Assembly (NCBI GenBank): GCA_036346205.1
Contig: JARFJB010001947.1
Coordinates: forward strand, 1-64,000
Length of the DNA: 64,000 nt
Reading direction: 5' to 3'
Origin: Vesta saturnalis
Lineage: Eukaryota; Arthropoda; Insecta; Coleoptera; Lampyridae
Shown: one piece after another, positions 33,200 to 45,360 of the stretch
How positions within the stretch are numbered: the first letter of the stretch is position 1
Layout: every line of letters starts with the position of its first letter
Notes under the pieces: generated by a model
Database searches by the model: none
Told to the model about the DNA's origin: nothing
What the model saw: the letters and a program-made list of their open reading frames with translations, nothing else
Position numbers and translations under genes: made by a program

Positions 33200-33882
33200 T
33201 TACAGAAATGTTAAATTAGTTGTCGTTCCTACAGTTCTGGCGCTGATGATGTACACGTCTTTCTCAGCCAAATATTGTTTAAACGTTTCAATGCGATCTT
33301 CTTTTTTGAAGTATTCATAAAATCGTAAGGGAAGTAGGTACTTAAAGTTCTCAGTTTGAATCATAGTATGTTTCCCATACTTCTTGTCGATAGTATTCTT
33401 ATCAATCACTTTATATTTTGCATCCACCTCCAACTTTTTTACGTTCGTGAAGGATTTGCAGAAAGTGCTGCTGTTCAATGCAGATAGATCATCTTGACTG
33501 GTTTGAGAACACTGTTGAATTATTGTTGACACCGGGACTATCCTGCTATATATTACTGCATCACGGTTTTGATGGTAGAGGGAAGAGTGTGCTTTGAGAA
33601 TTGCACCAGTAGGCTAATCTGCATCTGATGATGAAGAACTGCTACCATCAGTAGATGCAATCCATTTTTTTATATCGTTGCAGAACCGATGCAATTGCGC
33701 CGCTTTTAGTTCTTCAACAAAAGATATTTCACAGATTTTCCTTAAATTTAAAAAAATTTCACATATCGTTACTCCTGCTTCATACTTTCTAGCTAGGACG
33801 TTGCACTCCCCTTCACTACAATCACCGCACCCGTAAACTGCCTCATGTTGGGCATCGAATACTAGTGCCGAAAATTCTTACT
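33200..33882 (-). pseudogene. Unrecognised protein, possible OB-fold-like domain, one in-frame stop
   Basis: Open for about 227 codons apart from a single TAG near 33615. The N-terminal part has a cysteine cluster (VYGCGDCSEGECNVLA) and an acidic Ser run. The C-terminal 90 residues (KKLEVDAKYKVIDKNTIDKK, then FKYLLPLRFYEYF) have the look of small beta-barrel single-strand-binding proteins that recur in arthropod mobile elements; this is memory-based and weak. A cysteine-rich stretch in another frame (MCSECCAKHVEGVHSR, 33970) may be an earlier exon. It is flanked by direct repeats at 32935 and 34047, so it may be carried by an element. Function unknown. Confidence 0.4.
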
Positions 33883-34046
33883 TTAAGCGTTCCACCGCTG
33901 TTCTCAGGTCGGTTGCTTTGATTCATTGCTCTTGAGTGTACGCCTTCCACATGTTTAGCACAACACTCACTACACATTACACTATTTTTTATATTGTTAC
34001 TCTAAACTCCCCACTATGCTACATTTGTGTAGATATAAACCATCTG

Positions 34047-34141
34047 TTTGGTTACCACACATATCTGATTACGCGATATTTCTAATAATGACGCGCATCA
34101 GCTATTTCTAGTGATGATGTTGTCACTATAATTTTTACCAA
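34047..34141. repeat. Right direct repeat flanking the 33.2-33.9 kb open frame
   Basis: Pairs with 32935-33072: cacacatatctgattac, gcgcatcagctatttctagtga and cactataatttttac. 34142-34440 holds further degenerate words (ccaccttttagtgaggacacgaac-like and tgaccttgaaa-like) in loose tandem. Confidence 0.6.
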
Positions 34142-34542
34142 ATACGACCACCTTTTAGTTAGGACACGAACCGGCTATTTTAACTACGATGCAACCACCT
34201 TTTAGCGAGGATACGAACTAGCTATGTTTAGCAATAGTCTGGCCCCATTTTTAGTAATTTTTATCAACTTTTTGTGTTGCTTTTTCCATAAGGTGACCTT
34301 GAAAATCTAGTAACCTTTCTAGCGACTTTTTTTTCAAAACTAGTGACTTTTTGAGTTAGCATTGGCTGAGGCGTGACCTTCAAATTGCCCGATGACTTTG
34401 AAACGGTCAATGAATTTTGACCTTGAAACTGTCAACTCCGTATACCCTTGAGATCTGGCCACACTGTGAAGTGGTCTAGAAGTGTAGTAGCTATACTACT
34501 AAAGTGCTTCTACAGTTACATAAACTATTATTTTTTTTATAT

Positions 34543-34784
34543 CAGTTATAATACATAAAATATTTGCTAAAGGTCCATTACTGCGTAATCGGCGGTGCGT
34601 GCTTCATATTTTTGCATTGTTGGATACAGTTTTGAAGGTAACTATAAGTAAGGTTATACCAAGTAGTAGTGATATCGTTAATTTAACAAGAAGTATTACT
34701 CCATTGTTGAAAACAAAAAATGAGGTACGCACTGCCGACTACGCAGTAATGGACTTTTATCAAATATTTTATGTATTATAACTG
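34543..34784. mobile_element. MITE with ~70-bp terminal inverted repeats, 242 bp
   Basis: The left end CAGTTATAATACATAAAATA and the right end (its inverted copy, finishing at 34784) match over about 70 bp, including gtccattactgcgta and a gcggtgcgtgc/gcagtgcgtacc block. The centre of about 100 bp is unique. No clear target duplication. An open frame across it is incidental. Confidence 0.75.
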
Positions 34785-34887
34785 GTATGTAAAAGTTAAT
34801 AATCTATTAATAATAATAGTAGTTTGTTGTCATAGTAGTTCATACAAAGTGAACATCGACATTGTCAAAAAAGAAAAAAGAAATTAG

Positions 34888-35115
34888 TTATTTGTATAAG
34901 TCATTTACATTATATAGACATCTAGAGATCAGATGTTGTTTGACAGCGTATTTAAATTTATTTTCATATGCTATAACCTTAGTCGCCACCGGTCGTGAAT
35001 TAAATGCTTTCATACAAGAATAATGTGCCCCTTTTTCATATCTAGACGTTCTGTGTAAAGGAATACTCAAATTATCACAACTTCGTGTAGTCATAACGTT
35101 GTAGTTTTTAAGTAA
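34888..35115 (-). pseudogene. LINE ORF2 C-terminal fragment
   Basis: Reads TTRSCDNLSIPLHRTSRYEK then FNSRPVATKV, NKFKYAVKQHL and LYNVNDLYK. This is the arrangement at the very end of CR1/Jockey-type reverse transcriptase proteins (R-x-x-x-x-L, H-R-T, Y-x-x-A, N-x-L-P, F-K-x-x-x-x-x-x-L, Y-S-x-x-E-Y). 5'-truncated: no RT core precedes it. Confidence 0.55.
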
Positions 35116-35609
35116 CTAGTGAAGCACACCCTTATAATTATCACTAATATTAAGGTATTGCAAGATATAATTCAAAATAAAATTAATTTAGACTCAAATG
35201 AAAGTCCGTTTAAGTTCGAAAGCAGTTCATCGTTGTTAAAGAACGTTTCAGAGAAAACAGGTAGTGGACTTGTCAATGTCACTAAAAACGTACACGCAAG
35301 TTAGGTTGGTACTCTTCAGGTTCATGCTTTAATGGTAGGTTACTTACAGGAATTCCAGTCAATATAGCAAACATCATGAACCCTGTTACTTGTTTACGAA
35401 ATACATACAATAGTTTTACTCGAAAGGTTAAATTAATGCTAAGGCAATCGATGATAAAAGTGAATATTGTTTTAGCTGCAGTTCCATTCAACCTTAAAAC
35501 CATGTTTTCGATTTGAAGACTTTTGCCATAAAAAATTACATTATTGATATTGCAACCACTCTACTTCAGAGGTATAATAAAAATGTTTATTATAAATCAC
35601 AAAAAAAAT

Positions 35610-37960
35610 TATAAGGGTTTTCTGAGAAGGATTCAGGTTTGAGATTTCATAAAGTTTTACATTTAAAGGTGAATATTGATAGCTATGCTCCATTTAGTGG
35701 TGGACTTTCAACTTAAGTTTAAGTTCCCTACCTCACAGCAGTAAAACGTACGGTAGTGAGTGTTAAAGATTATTATGGGTATTGTTTCATGTGATCTGTT
35801 GTTTCGGCGTTATATCCTGTGCCACATGATGCAGATAGAGTTCAGTTATCCTCATTTTAGGGATGTTTTCAATTATAATTCAATTCACTTCGCCGTTCAA
35901 CTGGATCATATAAAAGAAATTGAAAAATTAAAAACCTTTCCATTAATTCCTTTGCATTCAAGGAAAAAGTATATTACCATTTGTGTTAAGTGAAAATCAA
36001 AATAGTGACAGGGAGTCTATAAATATTTTAGTCATTTCTACTTATTATCATACTGCTGATCCTTTTGCGGATGTTATTAATACAAAAAATAATACTGTCT
36101 ATCATTTCGCTTGGACTAAAAATATGACAGCCCTTGTTTCTAAACAAATATCGAATAATCAGTCAAGAAATTCATTCCTTACCGATGCTTGAACCGTTTC
36201 TCTTCAGACTGCCTTCTAAGAAAACCTGTCACTCACTGTCATCAATTTAGTCAAAGCTCTGCTAAGCTACCTACCGAAGCAGAAATGAACTTGAAGTTAA
36301 AAAATTTCACATTCCAGTAAAAAGTACCGTTTTAATTTATGCTGATTTAGAAAGTATTTTTGAAAAGCGTCCAAATTTAACAGGCATCGAAAGTAATACT
36401 CTATTTCACTCCAAACAAGCACTACTTTATCTCGATTTAGGATTTATAGAGGAAATGATTGCATTCAATAGTTTGTTAAAGAGCTTCAAAATATTGCACA
36501 TTAGACCACCTAAATAATCAATAAAGTAATTCCTATGGATACTATAAGCCCCAATCAGGTTGAACAATTTGAAAGCGACATGGTTTGTCACATTTGCGGG
36601 AATCCCATTCACTGCTTATAATGTAAAAGTTAGAAACTACAATCGTTTTACAGGAGCATTTCGGGTAGGATTATATTAGAATTGTAGCCTAAACTATAAA
36701 GACTCTCATATTTTGCCTGTAGTATTTCATAATTAATCAGGTTGATTCCTATTTCATAATTAAGGAATTGGCTACTGTTCCCGTTTCGATTTCACTGCTG
36801 CCTATAAACAAAGAAAGTAACATTAAACATTAAACTAAAATTAAGTTTAGGTTTATTGACTCGTTCAGATTTATGAGTAGTATTGAAAAGCTATCAAACT
36901 ATTTGAAAAATGGTAAAGAAATCATTACCAGAGATAATTATAACAATGATGAAGAATTTTCTCTACTAGTCCGCAAAGATGTACTTCCCCATGGCTACGT
37001 TGATACTTGGAATAAATTAAGTGAGACCAGCCACCCTCACAAGGAAGCATTTTACAGTCACCTTAATAATGAAGGAATCAATGATGTGAGTTTTGCGCAT
37101 GCGGTCAGCGTTTGGATCAAATTTAATATTAAATCGTTGGTTCAATACCCGGATTTGTATCTAAAAACGGATTTTATGATTTTAGGTGACATTTTCGAAC
37201 ATTTCCGTAAAACTTGTTTAAATACTTACAAACTTGATCCCCTTCATTATTGCATGGCCACCGGTTCAGCATTCGATGCTATGCTTCAAACTACGCAAGT
37301 AAATTTAGAACTATTTACATTGTTATGCTAATATTTATTGAAAGAAGAATTAGATGTGTTATAATCGATATACTAAAGCAACAATAAGTACATGGGTGAC
37401 AAATTTTATCCCACTTCTGAAAGTGTGTATTTAATGTACTACGGTGTAAATAACTTATATGGAGCTGTCATGTCAGAATTTTCGCCGTTGGGCAACTATT
37501 CTTTTGTGGATGTGGATGAAGCTAACTTTGAAACTTTGGATTTAATGAACCATCCTCATGATGCATAAATTGGTTACATAATAGAGTGTGATTTAGACTA
37601 TCCCATAGAATTACATGAGAGTCACAGAGATCTACCATTTGCACCTAAACATATGGTTTAACCCGTACATGATTCAAATTCCAAAATTAAAAAATTATTG
37701 CTTACACTGTATCCAAAACAACATAATTTATTACAGAAATTTGCTAGTATATAGAAAATAAATTTTACGATTTAAACTATCCCATTGGTTAAAAAATACA
37801 GAGATTTAAATACCACCATACGTCAGCAATCTCAAAATGAATTTGATAAAATTTGTATCCAAAAAACTTCTTTTTAACCCAAAAAAATTAATTTATCTAA
37901 TTTTTATAAATATGGGAATTTTGATGGGTCATTATGGAGCGTACTGTGTATCAATATTTG
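35610..37960 (+). pseudogene. Polinton/Maverick-type protein-primed DNA polymerase B, heavily broken
   Basis: Polintons are large self-replicating transposons whose polymerase B copies the element. Recognisable in order: EKDSGLRFHKVLHLKVNIDS (35630), VVSVKDY, FSYPHFRDVFNYNS (35850), TVYHFAWTKN (36100), a zinc-finger-like CLNRFSSDCLLRK (36190), LIYADLESIFEKRP (36340, exonuclease motif with Asp and Glu), FESDMVCHICGNPI (36570), NYKDSHILP, an open block of 152 codons from 36873 with KDVLPHGYVDTWNKL, KEAFYSHLNNEGI, LYLKTDFMILGDIFEHFRK and LDPLHYCMATGSAF, then VYLMYYGVNNLYGAVMSE (37420, palm motif with the usual Asp before N-N-L-Y-G changed to Gly), IECDLDYP, and DLNTTIRQQSQNEFDK (37810). The last palm motif and the rest are missing. 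Confidence 0.8.
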
Positions 37961-38375
37961 TATGTTATCGTTATCCGCTTCCATTGTAGCGTCATTTCCT
38001 TTTAATGTTACTTCAAAAATGCATACCGTTTGTGTGTAATTTATGCCTAACATTGTTTGTTATTATCATGTTTGTTCTCATATTCATTTATTGCATTTGG
38101 AAATACATCACCGAAAACTTAATACAGAGCCCTAAATATGGTATTGAGTATTGCTAAAGTAACCTGTTTAATTCTTGAATGTGACATAAATCTACCTAGT
38201 ACCTACAGCCGTGGTGTATAAGATGGTGTTTGGAAAGGCAAACCTTCACGATTATCATTCGTAATTAAAATACTTATCGTTTGGGTTTTGTATTTCAAAA
38301 ATAATTACAGTTGTAGTCTTCAATACGTAATTAAAAAATAATTAATAATAAAATTAACACAAAAGGGTTACGTAC

Positions 38376-38905
38376 TTACAAAGTATTGTAATTATCAAAA
38401 CTAAAATTAAATTGTATGTAAGATTGAACTCGTGATGTCCCTTTCTCTTCCAATGGCTTCGGTAATTTACTGACAATATCTTCCCTGATTACGGATGAAG
38501 AGTCTTCTACATCAGGAGGACTGACGCCTTTATCTCCTCTTTTTCGATAAAAAATTACCGAATACTCCCTAATATCTTGTATTTCCATCACATCAGTTTC
38601 GGTCTATCTCATCTTTTCCACCTAATGGTATATCAGACAATTTTAATATTATTGGTAGTATTTACGTTCTCTGTGCTCGGACGTGGTTTAGTAGACGGGC
38701 CCGATTGAGTAGAAGAACTTGGTTGGATCGACGGATCTGCTTGAGTAAAAGTAACTCGGATAAATAGTTCCGGTTTGGTAGAAAGTGTTAGTTTGGGAGA
38801 CGATTCTGGTATATCTAGCTGAGTACTGCTGCTCTCAAGTGAATAATCTAACCGTGGTTCCTCAACTAGTGCTATCTGAATGTACCCACGCGTTAATATT
38901 TCAGT
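38376..38905 (-). pseudogene. Ser/Thr/Pro-rich unrecognised protein fragment
   Basis: An open minus-strand stretch (38640-38905) reads IALVEEPRLDYSLESSST, ESSPKLTLSTKPELF and PSTKPRPSTENVNTTNN. After a frame change a second stretch (38376-38591) reads VIFYRKRGDKGVSPPDVEDS and SKLPKPLEEKGTSRVQSYI. It looks like the low-complexity linker region of a mobile-element protein. It lies next to the Polinton polB but on the opposite strand; whether it is a Polinton gene cannot be decided. Confidence 0.35.
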
Positions 38906-40700
38906 TAAATTATGATACTATAAATTCGAGGTTAGTTTACTAACGCTTTGTACGTCAAATTACTCACCAATAGGTGTAGATTCTAGGGAGACTTTGTGGA
39001 ATGATATTAAGTCCATAATAAAGAGTGAGTGTACACGCTTATGGATTAAATGTGGAAATACTTTACGGCTCCCAAATAATTTTTTCACTACTACACAAAA
39101 TCAAGCACACCTTCATCCAGGTGAGATTAGTTGTAGATTGATGGTGCCGCTACGACGTTTTTACGGAACCTGCAATTTAAAATGTCTCGAAGGCGATAAA
39201 TTTAAACTGTCCCAAAGTGCACATGTCCGAATGAACTCCACAGTCCTCTATATGTTACAGTTGTTTCATTTAATGATCTTAAACATTATATTAAAGTGCA
39301 AGTTTTTCATTTTCTAGTAGTTTAATTACCTAAGTAAATGGCATCCAATCGAAAAAGGTCACAATCTAGTTTATAGCTGTTAAAATTGTTTACACTACTG
39401 CACCTTATAATATTTTTTTAATAGTTGTTTCAGTGTGAGTATATAAATATTCACTCTGCTGTATATTACGTCACACCACATTTAGTTATATGTGTTGCAC
39501 ACATGACCTATCATGTAACTGATTTTTAATTTTTTCATTTGCTACTAACAGTATACCTTGAAAGTTAGTTTTATTATACCTAGCATTTCAGAAATTTCGC
39601 AAAAATGTCTAAAACTACAGTAAGAAACAAGACACGGCAAAAGAAACATGAATGACGCGATTGTGCTTCACATCAGAAGTAAATTTCACAATCGAGGTAT
39701 AAATAAAATAGAACACACACGAATTCTTGTGCTCTGCAATTGACACACAGAAAAATCGCTTCTGAGAACATTTGTTTTTAAGAGATTATATGTGTCCCTA
39801 AGAAAAAGACTGCGCTTTCAAAGACAAAGCGTGCAATTTCTGGGAAAACGAATAGCGTCAGCAATTTTCGCAACGAAAATCTGTCATTAACATCTGTCCT
39901 TGTCTTATATCTAAAATAGAGCATAATGTCTTCTCTCACACGGCAACAGTGCTTATCCTGCTATTGTAGAAGTTATCCTTATAAATGCTCTGTTGTTCAG
40001 AATTGCCATTTCAAGTAATTTCCATTCTCCGCTTTTACGACAGATTGAAAGTATTTGGTTCACTACGTGTCGAGAAAATATTTTCCGAAAACCTGTGGTA
40101 TTTGCATAGGAGTTATTATCAGCGCAATTCTTTAGGTTAGCATAAATATATATTTATATACCAATTTTGTGTTCTCTCACGAAGTAAAAAAGACACGAAT
40201 TTACGACTGAAAATGAATTTATTACAAACTGTACGAAATTTGACTGGATTTATAAATATTGTCGTTAGAAAAGCAAACGTACAAAATCTCTTTCATTCAA
40301 GCATGATGTAATGCGAACTTTTCAAAGGTATTTTATAAATTCTTCTGGAAAGGATATTTACAATGCAGTTTCAAGTCAAAGTGTAGATTAAACAGATTTG
40401 CACGTATTAAAAGTAACTTTTACACTTCAGTACAACTTTTTTGTGTTTTCATTTCATAACTGCAATGACGTGCATAGAGACCTCCCCGATTAGGGGTGCT
40501 GATTTATAGTTTTAGTTTCATAACAATGACAATCGTCATTTCACTACTTCAAAGGAATAGTGAATTTCAGTAACCTCCAACATTCTTTTCTCAAACAGCT
40601 ACGGTAAAGTGAGTATGCTTCCTTCCACACATCCGAATTATGTCCAAACCGTGAATTTTAAATTCGTATTTAAACTATTTAAACTCTTACTGGACCTGCT
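38906..40700. other. A+T-rich stretch without recognised genes
   Basis: A short Lys/Arg-rich frame (MSKTTVRNKTRQKKHE) at 39605 is too short to support. Nothing else was recognised. Confidence 0.35.
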
Positions 40701-40716
40701 TCAAAAATAATTAACT

Positions 40717-41160
40717 TCAATAGCGCATTCTTGGATACTTTTTATGCCTTACACATACATCCCATGTATAACGGGATTTTCTGAGAAATTCATTGCCACA
40801 GTCTAACAAGCTTTTTGTTATCTTGAAATTTGCAATAATGTAGGCAACTTCGTTCATTTTCGTGTCATGTAAATTGCATACCATAGTGGCTGAAAACATG
40901 CATTAAAATTATTCTAATTTGGTACGCATATCGTTCGAGTTTCAGACAGGTCATACGCAAGGATTTCATTTGCATCGTTTTGTAGATGATTAAAAGCGAA
41001 AAGAGCATCCATTTTGCTCTCTTAAAAATTCTCTTGAAAAGTGCTGTATAGTTTTTACAGTAAGTGCTATTTGAACCTATTTTACATTGTTTGAGATGTT
41101 TACCCTTTTTAGGCACTTTTATTTTTACGGTAACTTTTCCTTTTTACGTATTTTCATTGT
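40717..41160 (-). repeat. Unclassified repeat family R, copy 4
   Basis: Diverged relative of 16860-17190 in the same orientation. Matching blocks include aaaacatgcatt, tacgcatatcgttc, agcatccatt, tttgagatgttt and taggcactttta. In minus-strand reading, MDALFAFNHLQNDANEI corresponds to MDAYIHLKNVINEQ of copy 1. Further minus-strand frames (KVPKKGKHLKQCK upstream; MNEVAYIIANF downstream) are preserved here and not in the other copies. Confidence 0.5.
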
Positions 41161-41639
41161 ACTATTAAGTTTACCATTACTCGTACGCTATACGTTTCAA
41201 TTGATCGAGGATGACTCACTAAAAGTTTGTTGCTATGCAGAATAATTATAAATAGATGGTATCTTAATCCGTTTAAATCAACTAAGTTTGGCTGTTTTCA
41301 AAAGGAATTTATATATTTGGGATCAACAAATATCAAAACCCTGTTTTATTTCCATTTCAAGAATCATTGCACACCTAAATTTAAAAGCGTGTATTCAGCA
41401 GATTTATTTATCAGTAACAGTATAACAGTGATAACCAAAAGTACTGCAGGTATCTCATTTCTAAGTATTAATTCATAATGAATTTTTAAGTTAATCCCAG
41501 TTTACTAATATTAGTATTTAGTTTTTTTCTACTTTATAACTTGATTTGAAGTTATACATAATAAACCTTGTTATTGTTTTTTAGTTTTAAATTCATTACA
41601 TTTAAGGTTTACTTGTTTTCCATCAAATACCAAATACCA

Positions 41640-42030
41640 AATACCAAATAACAATTATTTACAGGTTGAAGCTACATCAATGTTGGAAAGCGAATATATC
41701 TAATCACACACATCTTTTAAATTAAAGTAAATCACAATTTTAAAGAACCCGGCCCATTTAATCTCCGACTGACTAAAAGGCTCAAAATCTTCTTGTTCCA
41801 AATCCTGGCATCTTCTGTATAATGCCACTGCTCCTAATACATTCTTCCATAAATAGTTTCATACCCTTTCAAAATATTTAGGTTATTACCTAAACATTTA
41901 AATATTCTCGTGCATACGTTTTCTTTAGGTTGACAACAGTAGCACAATCCCTTTTTACTACTTCCTTTTCTTCCACAACCAGTTATAGGGTGAGAATTTA
42001 ATCTATTAATCTTTTTATTGGCTTAAAACT
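41640..42030 (-). pseudogene. Cys-rich unrecognised protein fragment associated with family R
   Basis: Two overlapping minus-strand frames. The first (41850-42020) reads SHPITGCGRKGSSKKGLCYC then CQPKENVCTRIFKCLGNN, six cysteines that could form a zinc-binding module. The second (41700-41860) reads WKNVLGAVALYRRCQDL, EQEDFEPFSQSEIKWAGFF and NLKDVCD before a stop. The second is recognisable, with a stop, at 17285-17400, so this is a repeated element rather than a host exon. Family unknown. Confidence 0.4.
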
Positions 42031-43189
42031 AAACGTAAATACTGTTCAATTGTGTTCATTTTAATTCTTGCTAATACAGTTTTTTCCTACACTTTTGATA
42101 GCGCAACCAAAAAATTTTGATTCATATATGCCACACATCTGTATATATTAGCTACATAGGATTTACTAATGTCCAGACTTTTATTACTAGTTGACTATTT
42201 ATTTATCACGTACCACTGAAAGCTCTGTTCATACACTTTATACTTTGGACAGATTACTACGACAACACATTTTATCTCCAGCATCACAAAGCATACCTAA
42301 CCTTGGGCAGCAGGTTTAGTTGGCCACTAGCAGTGTTATATAGCTAGACTTGGAGAGGGAGAGATTTACGGTTATGATCAAATAACATTTTTCAACACAT
42401 TTTTTCACTATACTGATGATAATTTTCATTTTGTAGTGTCATTTTCCTCATGCTCTTCCAGACGTGAGCTGCATTTTCTTGAGAAGGTTAGGGATTTCAA
42501 TCTAAAATTCTTAATGTACGATTATTGTCTATAAGTCTAATTAGGCTTTTTGTTAGTGAAGAAGAAAAAACTATGCATACCTATGAACCTGTGCTTTGCA
42601 TTTTATTATTTAATTACGAACCAAGCAGCAAGATAGGTTTTATTTATGTACCGCACCCGTCATTAAACATGACTCACACTCAAACTGTGATTAGTATAAT
42701 AGACAAAACTTCAATTATTTCAATCAACAAAAGCCACAAAACGATTATTCATTATGACAAAAGAACGCAAAGTAATCACACCAAATGTTTAATTAAACCA
42801 CCATTAGCTAATAAACGATGACCTAGCCGATAGCAAACTGTCGTCTAACAATTTGCGAGTTGGTATTAGCATGTTTTATTAGAATCAGCTTGAGCCCGAT
42901 ATTTCAATTGTTTCAAATTTTGAAATGATTGATGCGAGTAAATTGGAAGGCCGATCGTGGACTTAAATTGTCATTTAAAAATTCACGCAGGTAACCGCTG
43001 CTGTATCCAGGGTAACCAGCCATCTGGAATCAAATCTCTTGGTCGTCCCTAGCAACTTCAGTCACTAGCGGCACTAGTTCCTCTTACAAGAGCTATAAAC
43101 AGCGCTCCCTGTTAAGTTTTGATTTAAGAAAAACAGTTCTTTAACATGATGACCTAATAATCCTACCCAGATACTAACTTATTGAGGGT
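42031..43189. other. A+T-rich stretch without recognised genes
   Basis: A 98-codon frame at 42525-42821 has a low-complexity composition and no motif. Confidence 0.35.
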
Positions 43190-43390
43190 ATTGGGTTGTG
43201 GTTTGTAGAATATTGTGCGGATTTTCTCGTTCTCACATTATACCATTTTTTTACGATGTGTTCAATATGTAGTGTGAACGTTGCTTCCTCTGTATATATC
43301 ATCTTTTGTGAAAACTCCGCCTTCGTTGCATTAGTCCATCATTTGGAAGCAAAATGCACTCGTCTTCTAATCACCGGAGCGTAATTGGTG
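43190..43390 (-). pseudogene. Tc1/mariner-like transposase fragment
   Basis: Minus-strand reading gives RRRVHFASK, then KAEFSQKMIYTEEATFTLHI, then KWYNVRTRKSAQYSTNHNP. It aligns with the first catalytic region of the same transposase type as 49990-51056 (ILFSEEATF there), where an F-S/T-D-E-A-T-F motif is usual and the Asp is catalytic. Here, as at 50.6 kb, it is Glu. Too short for family assignment. Confidence 0.4.
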
Positions 43391-44400
43391 AAACTGGTAT
43401 TTATATAAACGGAACTTGTAGTCTTTTAAAGTCCTTATTACCCGACTTTGACGCAAACCGGCGTCGTTTGCAATTTATTGTAAACCTAGATTAAGATTTT
43501 CCGCGACAGCCGCAATAACTTAAAAAGTATTCGCATTTTCCCCAGTATCTTCGTATAAGGTCAATTTTAAAACTGTGGGCATAGCCAACTAATAGGTGTA
43601 CATATGTATCTTTACACAATAGAATAAAATAAAATACATTTAGTGATATCACACAGATAAATTTACAAATTCTTGGTTTCAGTAAAATGTGTGCCATTGG
43701 CTTCTAGATTGTAACTTCTAAATTTCACATACTTAAATATTAAATACTATGTAGTTAAAATTATACACTGATAGATAAGCAACATACTTTACATGTGATC
43801 TCTATTTTTATTTGCTACAATTTAATAATACTTCAGCTTATTTACATTTCCTCCTAATTTAAAAATCCTTTTGTCTACTTCGCGATGTAAATAAATGTAA
43901 ATAAAAAGTAGGATTTCACTCCCTGTACAAGAATTTTCTTAACACTTCCTGGTAATTCTTACCAGGTAGAAGCGTGAAGAGTAAAAGCACAGAATTTTTA
44001 ACTCGTACCCAGTTTCTTTATGATTTCCAGCTTTACCTATAATTAAACAATTTAATGCGTTACTGTCAAAATTACTATCTGACACTTAAATTGTAAATCG
44101 GACAGACACCGAATTGATTCATACATGGAACACTATTCCAATTAATTTTCACTCCAGCTGGAACTAGGGTTTACAAGACCTGAGGTTATCTACGGTTTAT
44201 TACCTGTTCAGTGCTGTCATATAACTACTTATTCGGTTCATGTGAACACATAACAAACTGGTGCTGTAATCTAACATTAACTCAAGCAGCAGCACTTATA
44301 TTTCATGTGATGTTTATCATATGAACGTGTTCTTTTTATTATAGTCTTAACAGTTGTAACTTTTATTTCTATTGGAACTACTAGTATAACCAATATAGCT
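43391..44400. other. A+T-rich stretch without recognised genes
   Basis: Only a small hairpin, cctggtaattcttaccagg, at 43949-43967 was noticed. Confidence 0.35.
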
Positions 44401-45360
44401 ACTTTTGCATTCATTTATGTGTAAGGGGATTCGCTTATCTATATACTCAAGTATATAAATTTATTTAAAATAAAGTTATTTTTTTGTGTAAATAAAATTT
44501 ATATTCACTTATTGGTATACTCAAGTGAGTCCGTGAAATTAGCAGAACATCAAAAGCACAAACGTCGAAATTGGATCCATAGGTTAGTGCCCCGTTTGTG
44601 CCAGTTAGTGCCGTTGCAAACTGTTTTGCAGAACAAGCAACTCTCGAAATACGGTCAATTTTTTGTATTCTGCTTACTTCACGCCTTGTCAACGGCACTA
44701 ACGTCACAACTGGCTCTATAGGTTAGTGTCGAGTTTGTGCCGGTTAGTGCCGTTGCAAAGATTTTGGCAAAACAAACTACTGCCGAAATACAGCCATTTT
44801 TTCATGTCCTACTAAATTCACACCTTGTCAACGGCACAAACGTCACAATTGTCTCTATAGGTTATTGTCGCGTTTATGCCGGTTAGTGTCGTTGCAAACA
44901 TTTTGACAAAACTAACTACTGCCGAAATATAGCCATTTTTTGATGTCCTACTAACTTCACACTTTGTCAACGGTACAAACGTCGCAATTGGGTATATAGG
45001 TCAGTGCCGCGTTTGTGCCGGTTAGTGCCGTTGCAAACTTTTTGGCAAAATAAACTACTGCCGAAATACCGCCATTTTTGATGTCCTGCTAACTTCACAC
45101 CTTGTCAACGGCAGAAACGTCGCAATTGGGTCTATAGGTGACTACCGCATTTGTGCCGGTTAGTGCCGTTGTAAACTTTTGGGCAACACAAATGACTGCT
45201 GGAATAAGGCCATTTTTTGGTGTTCTGCTAACTTCACACCTTGTCAATGGAACAAACCTTGTAATTGAGTCTATAGGTTAGGGCCTGGTTTATGCCGGTT
45301 AGTGTCATTGCAAACTTATTGGCAAAACAAACGAATGCCGAAATAATACAATTTTGAGGT
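44401..45360 (+). repeat. Left satellite array, ~139-bp unit, 6 copies, with outer flank
   Basis: The phrase aggttagtg (or a close variant) occurs at 44581, 44720, 44859, 44998, 45136 and 45275, i.e. every 138-139 bp. The unit contains gttagtgccgttgcaaac, aaacaaactactgccgaaat, gccattttttgatgtcctac and cttgtcaacggcacaaacgt. The outer flank (44401-44540) has the words attcgcttat, tactcaagt and a gaaattagcagaacatc junction also seen, inverted, outside the right array at 60500-60690. Confidence 0.85.

Noticed and set aside
34599..34781. 60-codon open frame
   Set aside because: Lies wholly inside the 242-bp MITE.
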